From the NCBI GenBank assembly GCA_024689285.1, contig JAILDR010000235.1:1-18512 (forward strand): 18,512 nucleotides of DNA, given 5' to 3'. Below the pieces are notes generated by a model. The model had not been told where the DNA came from. It saw only the letters and a list, made by a program, of their open reading frames with translations, and did not search any database. Positions 1 through 6,071 of this stretch are shown here, piece by piece. The position numbers and the translations under genes were made by a program. The first letter of the stretch is position 1. Every line of letters starts with the position of its first letter. This DNA is from Bacteroidales bacterium (GTDB lineage Bacteria > Bacteroidota > Bacteroidia > Bacteroidales > F082).

Positions 1-33
1 CTGTTCCGGGGATGGGACAGGCGAAAAAACAAC

Positions 34-64
34 AAAGGGACAGCAGATAACCTGTTGTCCCTTT
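34..64 (-). terminator. Intrinsic terminator of tRNA-Pro
   Basis: A 13-bp stem (34-46 with 52-64, one G-T pair) closes a 5-nt loop. On the minus strand it starts 4 nt after the tRNA 3' end and is followed by a T-rich run (complement of the A-rich 24-36 stretch). This is the classic rho-independent layout for the minus-strand tRNA. The 33 bases to its left hold nothing recognisable. Confidence 0.85.
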
Positions 65-67
65 TTG

Positions 68-141
68 TCGGAGTGGCCCGACTCGAACGGGCGACCGCTT
101 GCACCCCATGCAAGAATGCTAGCCAACTGCACCACACCCCG
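68..141 (-). tRNA. tRNA-Pro, anticodon GGG
   Basis: Read on the minus strand, the sequence folds as a full cloverleaf. The acceptor CGGGGTG pairs with CACTCCG and the discriminator is A. The D stem is GTGC with GCAT, the anticodon stem CTTGC with GCAAG around loop ATGGGGT, and the T arm GCCCG-TTCGAGT-CGGGC. The anticodon GGG at 105-107 reads the proline codon CCC. No CCA is encoded at the 3' end. The gene is divergent from trxB and is closed by the hairpin at 34-64. Confidence 0.95.
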
Positions 142-157
142 ATTGCCTTAGCGGCTG

Positions 158-165
158 CAAAAGTA
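158..165 (-). promoter_or_regulatory. -7 box of the tRNA-Pro promoter
   Basis: On the minus strand this is TACTTTTG, an exact fit to the Bacteroidota -7 consensus TAnnTTTG. It lies 16 nt upstream of the mature tRNA 5' end. I do not see a clear -33 TTTG partner, so the call rests on the -7 box and its position. Confidence 0.6.
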
Positions 166-180
166 CGAATGTTTTTTGAA

Positions 181-215
181 TTGACACTCACTTTGAGCGA
201 AAAATTTTATCTTTG
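181..215 (+). promoter_or_regulatory. Promoter of the trxB operon
   Basis: TATCTTTG at 208-215 matches TAnnTTTG. A TTGA at 181-184 is a possible -33 element, with a 23-nt spacer, slightly long for this phylum. Transcription would begin near 222, which puts the heptamer array at 228-256 inside the leader of trxB. Confidence 0.65.
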
Positions 216-227
216 CCAGCAAATTAC

Positions 228-256
228 TCTAAACTCTAAACTCTAAACTCTAACTA
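228..256 (+). repeat. Heptamer tandem repeat in the trxB leader
   Basis: About four copies of the 7-bp unit TCTAAAC, the last one shortened, end 6 nt before the trxB ATG. The sense strand has no G, so the leader should be unstructured. No Shine-Dalgarno sequence is present. Similar 7-8 bp arrays precede the starts at 12384 (minus strand) and 16953. Confidence 0.85.
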
Positions 257-262
257 AGCACT

Positions 263-1204
263 ATGGAACACATTGAATGTCTGATAATTGGCTCAGGTCC
301 TGCGGGCTATACCGCTGCTATCTACACCTGCCGTGCCGATGTGAAAACTGTGGTCTACGAAGGTATGCAACCTGGTGGACAGCTCACCCAAACCACCGAA
401 ATCGAGAATTTTCCAGGCTATCCCAAGGGCATCAACGGCCCCGATATGATGGAAGACATACGTCAGCAGGCCCTGCGCTTCGGGGCTGAGATTCGCGAAG
501 GCGAGGTCACCGCTGTTGATGTCAGCCAACGTCCCTTCAAGGTGACGACAGAATACGATGGCGAGTTGCTGGCCGACAGCATCATCGTCTCCACCGGCGC
601 CTCGGCCCGTTATCTCGGTCTGCCTTCGGAAGAACAGTTCAAAGGCGGCGGCGTTTCAGCCTGTGCCACCTGCGACGGCTTTTTCTATAAAGGTAAAGAT
701 GTTGCCGTTGTGGGCGGAGGCGATACCGCCTGCGAAGATGCCACCTATCTCGCCAAGCTCTGCAATAAGGTGTACCTCATTGTCCGCCGCGACGTGCTGC
801 GTGCCTCCAAAGCGATGCAACACAGGGTGTTGAATACGCCCAATATCGAAGTGCTTTGGAAACACCAGACCAAAGAACTCTTTGGCGAGCAGCAAGGCTT
901 CATGAAGAAACTGAAAGGTGCTGTCCTCTATCACAGCGACACCAAAGAAGAGCGCACCATCTATGTGGACGGCTTCTTTGAGGCTATCGGCCATACGCCC
1001 AACACCGAGCCTTTCAAAGGCATCCTTGATATGGACGAGGAAGGCTATATCCTCACCAAGCCAAAGTCAACAGCCACCAACGTGGAGGGTATCTTCGCCT
1101 GCGGCGACTGCCAGGACCGCACCTACCGCCAGGCTATCGTGGCTGCCGGCACAGGCGCAATGGCGGGTATTGAAGTGGAAAGGTATTTGATAGCCAATAA
1201 ATAA
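263..1204 (+). CDS. trxB: Thioredoxin-disulfide reductase
   Basis: A cytoplasmic flavoenzyme that passes electrons from NADPH through FAD and a redox disulfide to thioredoxin. The 313 residues match the usual length of the low-molecular-weight bacterial type. The FAD-binding GSGPAG is at residues 10-15, the redox centre CATC at 134-137, the NADPH-binding GGGDTA at 151-156 followed by the VRRDVLRA segment, and the C-terminal FAD motif is GIFACGDC. The ATG at 263 places the FAD motif at the normal distance from the N-terminus. It is the first gene of a probable seven-gene operon and ends 2 nt before dut. Two TlpA-like thioredoxin-fold lipoproteins lie 10 kb away, but they are periplasmic or surface proteins and not necessarily its direct partners. 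Confidence 0.97.
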   Translation: MEHIECLIIGSGPAGYTAAIYTCRADVKTVVYEGMQPGGQLTQTTEIENFPGYPKGINGPDMMEDIRQQALRFGAEIREGEVTAVDVSQRPFKVTTEYDGELLADSIIVSTGASARYLGLPSEEQFKGGGVSACATCDGFFYKGKDVAVVGGGDTACEDATYLAKLCNKVYLIVRRDVLRASKAMQHRVLNTPNIEVLWKHQTKELFGEQQGFMKKLKGAVLYHSDTKEERTIYVDGFFEAIGHTPNTEPFKGILDMDEEGYILTKPKSTATNVEGIFACGDCQDRTYRQAIVAAGTGAMAGIEVERYLIANK

Positions 1205-1206
1205 GT

Positions 1207-1644
1207 ATGCAGGTCAAAATCGTCAATACCTCAAATAACGCTCTTCCTGCCTATGAGACTAAGAACTCAGCGGGTATGGACCTGCGCGCCTTTTTGCCCG
1301 ACGGTCCCGTCACCCTTGAGCCTATGCAACGCGTCTTGGTGCCTACGGGCCTCTATATGGAAATCCCTGAAGGCTATGAAGGTCAGGTAAGGCCGCGCAG
1401 CGGTCTGGCCATCAAGAGCGGCATCACCGTGCTTAATAGCCCGGGCACCGTGGATGCCGACTATCGCGGGCAAGTCTGTGTTATCCTTATCAACCTGTCG
1501 GACAAACCTTTTGTCATCAACAGCGGCGACCGCATCGCACAGATGGTCTTCGCCCGATGCGAGCAGGCCGAGACGGTGGAAGTGGAAACACTTTCGGAAA
1601 CCGAACGAGGTGCAGGAGGGTTTGGCCACACCGGAAAAAACTGA
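1207..1644 (+). CDS. dut: dUTP diphosphatase (dUTPase)
   Basis: Hydrolyses dUTP to dUMP and pyrophosphate, keeping uracil out of DNA and supplying dUMP for thymidylate synthesis. All five motifs of the homotrimeric family are visible in 145 residues: AGMDLRA (22-28), [11 protein letters not shown] (62-72), the GTVDADYRG segment with catalytic Asp83, GDRIAQMVF, and the glycine-rich C-terminal arm [10 protein letters not shown] that closes over the substrate. The start is 2 nt after the trxB stop, so the two are probably translationally coupled. The TPR gene follows 8 nt later. Confidence 0.97.
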   Translation: MQVKIVNTSNNALPAYETKNSAGMDLRAFLPDGPVTLEPMQRVLVPTGLYMEIPEGYEGQVRPRSGLAIKSGITVLNSPGTVDADYRGQVCVILINLSDKPFVINSGDRIAQMVFARCEQAETVEVETLSETERGAGGFGHTGKN

Positions 1645-1652
1645 AAACGCAC

Positions 1653-3263
1653 ATGAAAAAGCTGTTTCTTATCCTTTTATTGGGTTGCCTTGTCTCGGGA
1701 TCTATGGCCCAGCAGGTTGAGTCGGAATACAAGGATAAACCCGACAAGCGCAAAAACGCCACCTACTTCTCGAACGGCCTGCAAAGCAAATACCGCGAGG
1801 ACACCGAAGGCGCCATTCGGAATTTCGAACAGGCTTTGCGCTATATGCCTGACGACCACGCTTCGATGTTTGAGCTCTGCGAGCAATACGTCAACGCGGG
1901 ACGTATCGAGGATGCCTTCAAGATGATTCGCAAAGCCGTTGAGACTGACCCTGGCAACAAATGGTATCAGTTGCGTCTGGGCCGGTTTTACCGCGAGTTG
2001 TCGCAATACGACGACTATATCAAGCTCTATGAGGGCTTAACGGTCCAATATCCCGACGACCTCGATATGCTCAGCGACCTGATTGACGCCTATCTCATCA
2101 TTGAAGATTACGACAAGGCCTTGAACAAGATGGACCTGCTGGAACAACAGGTCGGGCAGAACGAGGTAATTACAGAACAGCGTCTCAGAATCTACAAACA
2201 GCAAGGCAACATCAGGAAACTGGTGGCCGAACTAGAAAAGCTGATTGAGCAAAACCCAGAAAACCCGCGCTATTACAGCATGTTGGCACAGCTGTACACG
2301 GAAAAGGGGAACGACAAGGAGGCGCTGAATATTTATGAACAAATCAAGAAAATCAACCCCGAAGACCCCTATATTAACGTCTCATTGCTTGAGTTCTACG
2401 AAAAGAACGGTGACATGGACAAAGCCTTCAGTGAGCTGATTACGGCTATACGCAACCCTAAACTCGACCTCGCAACCAAGGCAAACATCTACGATTATTG
2501 GATGAACAAAAACCAAAACTCGGACGGCATCAACGACCAAGCGCGGCAATGCGGTGAGGCTTTCATCGAGACCCATCCCGACAACAAATTCGGTTATCTT
2601 ATCCTTGGCTCTTATTACCTTATCGTTGAAAACGCGGTGAAATCGAAGGAGTTGTACAAAAAGTCGCTGGCTATTGACAGCACAGACTTCCTCTCGTGGC
2701 AAAACCTCATCATCAGCGAGTCAAAGCTTAACGAAACCCAAGCTGTTCGCGACCATGCCGTCAAAGCCTTGAGTTATTATCCCATGCAATCGGTCTTTTA
2801 TTGGTATGCGGGTGTTTCCAGTGCTTTGTTGAGCCTCAACGACGATGCCGTTGCCTATCTTGAGAAAGGGCGCAAATATACCACCGACAAGGTGCAATTG
2901 GCCAATTTCGACGCTTTCCTGGGTGACCTCTACCATGAGCAGGGCGATGAGGAGAAAGCCTTTGATGCCTATGAGCGCACTTTGCGCAACGACCCTGACA
3001 ATGTGCTGGTATGCAACAACTACGCTTATTTCCTCGCTGTGAAAGGACAAGATTTGGAAAAAGCCCTTGAACTGTCGACAAAAGCCATCAACGCTGAGCC
3101 CGACAACCCGACTTACTTGGACACTCACGCCTGGGTGCTGTACATGAAGGGCGACTACAAGGAAGCCGAAAAACACATGAAAAAAGCCCTGAAACTGCTG
3201 AAAGAACCCGACGAGATCTATACGAAACACTATGAGGCTATCGTAAATAAACTGAAAAACTGA
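1653..3263 (+). CDS. Secreted tetratricopeptide repeat protein
   Basis: A 536-residue protein of stacked TPR units. The frame is open further upstream, but the ATG at 1653 is chosen because it gives a clean signal peptide (MKK, a hydrophobic core, then SMA before Gln) and does not overlap dut. The Cys at residue 12 is followed by hydrophobic residues, so ordinary signal peptidase I cleavage is likelier than lipidation. TPR-like helix pairs with conserved A/G, Y and P positions run from about residue 45 to the C-terminus; clear ones include NPENPRYYSMLAQLYTEKG and NPTYLDTHAWVLYMKGDY. TPRs are protein-binding scaffolds. The location before a DUF4292-like lipoprotein and an EnvC-like factor suggests periplasmic envelope assembly, but the partner is unknown. 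Seventy-one bases without an obvious promoter or terminator separate it from the next gene. Confidence 0.9.
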   Translation: MKKLFLILLLGCLVSGSMAQQVESEYKDKPDKRKNATYFSNGLQSKYREDTEGAIRNFEQALRYMPDDHASMFELCEQYVNAGRIEDAFKMIRKAVETDPGNKWYQLRLGRFYRELSQYDDYIKLYEGLTVQYPDDLDMLSDLIDAYLIIEDYDKALNKMDLLEQQVGQNEVITEQRLRIYKQQGNIRKLVAELEKLIEQNPENPRYYSMLAQLYTEKGNDKEALNIYEQIKKINPEDPYINVSLLEFYEKNGDMDKAFSELITAIRNPKLDLATKANIYDYWMNKNQNSDGINDQARQCGEAFIETHPDNKFGYLILGSYYLIVENAVKSKELYKKSLAIDSTDFLSWQNLIISESKLNETQAVRDHAVKALSYYPMQSVFYWYAGVSSALLSLNDDAVAYLEKGRKYTTDKVQLANFDAFLGDLYHEQGDEEKAFDAYERTLRNDPDNVLVCNNYAYFLAVKGQDLEKALELSTKAINAEPDNPTYLDTHAWVLYMKGDYKEAEKHMKKALKLLKEPDEIYTKHYEAIVNKLKN

Positions 3264-3334
3264 TTTCTTGACATAATGCCCATGCCTCCATGATGGAATC
3301 TTCCGTTGGCTTAAAGATATAGAATCCCTCACAA

Positions 3335-3907
3335 ATGGCTCGCCAAACAAAAATAGCAATCCTGTTACTTGGCATCGCGCTGCTGGCCTCTGCCTGCTCG
3401 GCTCGAAAGAAAATGGTGCAGCCTATGCCGCCGCAGTCATTTGAATGGCTGACAGCCAAGCTTGACCTGCAAGCCGATGCCAACGGACAGTCGTTTGACG
3501 ATTTGTCGGGACAGCTTCGGATGAGGAAAGACAGCCTCGTGTGGCTGAGCGTGACGGCCACGATGGGAGTGGAAGTGCTGCGGGCCAAAGTCAGCAACGA
3601 CTCCGTTTGGATCGTCAGCCGCTTGGAAAAGACCTATTTGGCTGAGCCCTTGGACACTCTTGCTTTCCTGTTGGGTATGCCGTTGAGCCTGCCTTGGCTG
3701 CAAAATTTGCTCTTGGACAATAACGAGGGCCTGGCTCCCGTTGAAAACCAGACGGTACTACTGAAGAACTTTGCCTTTGGCAATTATTCCGCCAAGGTGA
3801 AGTACAACAACATCAGAAGGGACGAACCAACCACGTTCCCGCTCAAAATCACTGATAAAATGAATCGATTTAGGATACCGGAAAGAGAGGAGAATAGACG
3901 TTGGTAA
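3335..3907 (+). CDS. DUF4292-like lipoprotein
   Basis: A 190-residue lipoprotein. The signal peptide ends in LLASAC with the lipidated Cys at residue 21. The body has the alternating pattern of a beta-rich fold: 'GQLRMRKDSLVWLSV', then 'VLRAKVSNDSVWIVSRLEKTY', which resembles the N-terminal half of the DUF4292 family found beside dut, TPR and M23 genes in Bacteroidales. From memory that family adopts a LolA/LolB-like sheet and may handle lipids or lipoproteins. Members are usually longer, and this one lacks much of the expected middle between residues about 115 and 145. It overlaps the open frame of the next gene. The family assignment rests on pattern and neighbourhood and was not searched. 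Confidence 0.65.
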   Translation: MARQTKIAILLLGIALLASACSARKKMVQPMPPQSFEWLTAKLDLQADANGQSFDDLSGQLRMRKDSLVWLSVTATMGVEVLRAKVSNDSVWIVSRLEKTYLAEPLDTLAFLLGMPLSLPWLQNLLLDNNEGLAPVENQTVLLKNFAFGNYSAKVKYNNIRRDEPTTFPLKITDKMNRFRIPEREENRRW

Positions 3908-5274
3908 AGAAAACAAATATAGAAAAACTTTCTCGGAAGAAGATTTTCCAGGCTTTGTCGCTGACAGGGGGTCATGACCCCCTGACTCCTCCAGAGTCTC
4001 GGCAAGTCCGAAGAAATATCTTTTTTGTCCTTTTCGTACTATTCCTTATACTGCCCAGTCCCGCCTTCGCGCAAAAGACCAAAGGCAAGTCGAAACAGCA
4101 GTTGCAGAGCGAAATCACCTCGCTGCAAAAGGAGATTGCGACGGCTAACGAATTGCTGAAAAAGACCACCAAGGACAAAGAGATGACCCTCAACGAAGTC
4201 TCGATTCTCGACAAGAAAATCAAGCAGCGTGAGAAGCTCATCAAGGCCTACAACCAGCAGATTGCCGTCCTTGATGAGGAAATCAATGTGGGGCAGACCC
4301 ATATCAAGACCCTGAACTCCGACCTGAAGTCGTTGCGCAAGGAGTATGCGAAGATGATTGTTTTCGCTTACCGTAACCGCAGTCAATATTCCCGTCTGGG
4401 TTATGTCTTTGCTTCGAAGGACTTCAACCAGGCTTTCAGCCGTCAACGCTACATCCGTCAGTTCAGCGATGCCCGGAAGATAAAGATGGACCAGATTGCC
4501 GGCACCGAGCGGCGCATCACGGGTGAACTGGAAGCCAACCAGAAAGCGCGTGAGAAAAGGACTGCCATGCTGATGGATGAGCAAAACCAGCAAGAAGCCC
4601 TGCAACAAGAGCAGGACGAACTGAACCGGCAGGTGGCTAACCTCAAGAAAAAGGAAGGCAGCATCCAGCAAGACATCAACAACAAGCAACAGCAAGCCCA
4701 GAAGCTTCAGAAGGCCATCGACGACATCATCGCCGAGGAGATACGCTTGGCCAACGAGCGCAGCCGCAAGGAAGCCGAAAAGGAAGCGCCGGACAACAAG
4801 GGCAAGGCTCCAGCTCCCAAGGAGAAGGGTATGGCGTTGACGCCTGCCGAGAAGACCTTGTCGTCCAATTTTGCCAGCAACAAGGGCAAGCTGCCCTGGC
4901 CAGTGGAGCGGGGTGTCGTTTCCTCATCATTCGGCAAACATGCCTCGGTGGTCTCCGACAAAGTTACCGTAACCAACAACGGCATCGACATCGCCACCAC
5001 GGATGGCTCACAAGCCCGTGCCGTCTTCGATGGCGAGGTGGCCAGCGTGACCAAGCTGACGGGTGCCAACACGGTGGTCATCGTTCGTCACGGCGAGTAT
5101 TTCACCGTCTATTCCAATCTTGAGAACGTCGCGGTGAAGCGCGGCGACCTGGTGAACACCAAGCAGAGTCTCGGTACGGTACATACCAATAAGACCGAAG
5201 GCAAGACCGAACTGCATTTTGAATTATTGAAAGAAACCCAACGACAAGACCCAGCGGGTTGGTTGTCGAATTAA
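3901..5274 (+). CDS. EnvC-like murein hydrolase activator (inactive LytM/M23)
   Basis: Periplasmic protein with a long coiled coil (about residues 62-295) and a C-terminal LytM domain (331-457), the architecture of EnvC, which activates cell-wall amidases during daughter-cell separation. The LytM domain looks catalytically dead. The first zinc His of HxGxD is Asn359 (Asp363 kept), the His of the YxHL motif is Asn406, and the first His of HxH is Glu437 (His439 kept). The signal peptide is odd: its hydrophobic core and AFA-Gln cleavage site lie at 40-57 behind a 39-residue n-region. The frame has no ATG or GTG in this stretch. The TTG at 3901 is the first candidate start after the upstream stop, and a TTG at 3955 or a non-standard start is possible. 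A perfect palindrome lies in this segment. Confidence 0.85.
   Translation: MVKKTNIEKLSRKKIFQALSLTGGHDPLTPPESRQVRRNIFFVLFVLFLILPSPAFAQKTKGKSKQQLQSEITSLQKEIATANELLKKTTKDKEMTLNEVSILDKKIKQREKLIKAYNQQIAVLDEEINVGQTHIKTLNSDLKSLRKEYAKMIVFAYRNRSQYSRLGYVFASKDFNQAFSRQRYIRQFSDARKIKMDQIAGTERRITGELEANQKAREKRTAMLMDEQNQQEALQQEQDELNRQVANLKKKEGSIQQDINNKQQQAQKLQKAIDDIIAEEIRLANERSRKEAEKEAPDNKGKAPAPKEKGMALTPAEKTLSSNFASNKGKLPWPVERGVVSSSFGKHASVVSDKVTVTNNGIDIATTDGSQARAVFDGEVASVTKLTGANTVVIVRHGEYFTVYSNLENVAVKRGDLVNTKQSLGTVHTNKTEGKTELHFELLKETQRQDPAGWLSN
3966..3983. repeat. Perfect 18-bp palindrome in the EnvC-like 5' end
   Basis: AGGGGGTCATGACCCCCT is its own reverse complement. It falls in the doubtful N-terminal extension of the EnvC-like gene, upstream of the signal-peptide core, and is read in frame as GGHDPL. 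It could be a small dispersed palindromic element or a hairpin affecting translation of the gene. Confidence 0.8.
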
Positions 5275-5279
5275 AGCGT

Positions 5280-5459
5280 ATGAAGAACAATTTGTTGATA
5301 TTATTTCTGATAGGTTTGGCCTTGCTGGTTTCTTCCTGCAAGGTCAAGGAAGTGCCGGGCCGGGTGAGAGCACCGCGCCATTGCAACACCTGCACCAAGT
5401 GGAGCCACGTGCCGCAAGAAACCCTTGAACAAGAAATGCTGCATAATGATGAAGGCTAA
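5280..5459 (+). CDS. Small lipoprotein with a CxxC motif
   Basis: A 59-residue protein of unknown function. The N-terminus MKNNLLILFLIGLALLVSSC is a lipoprotein signal peptide with the lipobox Cys at residue 20, leaving a mature peptide of only 40 residues. The mature part is basic (KVKEVPGRVRAPRH), followed by the cysteine pair in HCNTCTKW, which could bind a metal or form a disulfide. The ATG at 5280 is 5 nt after the EnvC-like stop, and the 3' end overlaps the start of the SprT-like gene. This tight packing and the well-formed signal peptide argue for a real gene. I recognise no named family. Confidence 0.8.
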   Translation: MKNNLLILFLIGLALLVSSCKVKEVPGRVRAPRHCNTCTKWSHVPQETLEQEMLHNDEG

Positions 5460-6066
5460 AGAACTCGACCTGCTGAAGCGTTATTTCCCCGAGCCGTCGG
5501 TTCAGATGGTGGGCGGAGTTTTTTCGCAGCGCCGTTTCAGCCTGCATTTCAAGCGTCCGCGTTCGTCGAAATTAGGTGATTTCCGTCCGCCTCGAACAAA
5601 CAACAGCCTCTGCACCATCACTCTTAATCTGAATCTGAACCCTTACCAGATGCTCATCACCTACCTGCATGAAGTGGCGCATTACGATGTTTATCAGCAA
5701 TACGGAATGCAATGGGTGGAGCCTCACGGCAAGGAATGGCAGACGCGGTTTTTCGTTTTGTTGCAGCCTTTCATGAACGAAACCATATTTCCGCAGGATA
5801 TTCTTGACGCTTTGCGTCATCATTTGCAACATATCAAAGCCAGTAGCACGGCTGATGTCAGTTTGCAGCGGGTGCTGAAACGGTATGATACCCATCCTAC
5901 AGATTTGGTCACGGTGGAGGAACTGCCTGAAGGTGCAAGATTCGAGATGGGAAACGGGCTGGTGTTTCGCAAAGGAGCGAAGCAACGCACACGTTACCAA
6001 TGCCAATGCGAGACCAACGGACGTACCTATAGAGTGGCCGCCTTAGCGGAGGTGAAAGCTTTGTGA
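5449..6066 (+). CDS. SprT-like zinc metalloprotease domain protein
   Basis: A 205-residue protein. The zinc-binding HEVAH is at residues 74-78 and a third ligand His93 is in EPHGKEW, the SprT/Spartan-like arrangement. Members of this superfamily include DNA-protein crosslink proteases, but the bacterial branch is poorly studied and the substrate is unknown. The C-terminus has YQCQC where SprT proteins often carry a zinc ribbon; only two cysteines remain nearby, so a complete ribbon is unlikely. No signal peptide is seen, so it should be cytoplasmic. The starts at 5446 and 5449 are adjacent ATGs; the second is used here. Either overlaps the lipoprotein stop, indicating translational coupling. 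It ends 5 nt from the end of convergent topA. Confidence 0.85.
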   Translation: MKAKELDLLKRYFPEPSVQMVGGVFSQRRFSLHFKRPRSSKLGDFRPPRTNNSLCTITLNLNLNPYQMLITYLHEVAHYDVYQQYGMQWVEPHGKEWQTRFFVLLQPFMNETIFPQDILDALRHHLQHIKASSTADVSLQRVLKRYDTHPTDLVTVEELPEGARFEMGNGLVFRKGAKQRTRYQCQCETNGRTYRVAALAEVKAL

Positions 6067-6071
6067 TTACC

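Noticed and set aside
228..256. Telomere-like repeat (TCTAAAC resembles CCCTAAA)
   Set aside because: There are only about four copies, inside a chromosomal leader between two bacterial genes. The resemblance is coincidental.
2721..3359. 212-residue open frame antisense to the TPR gene
   Set aside because: It overlaps clear TPR coding sequence and offers no independent evidence.
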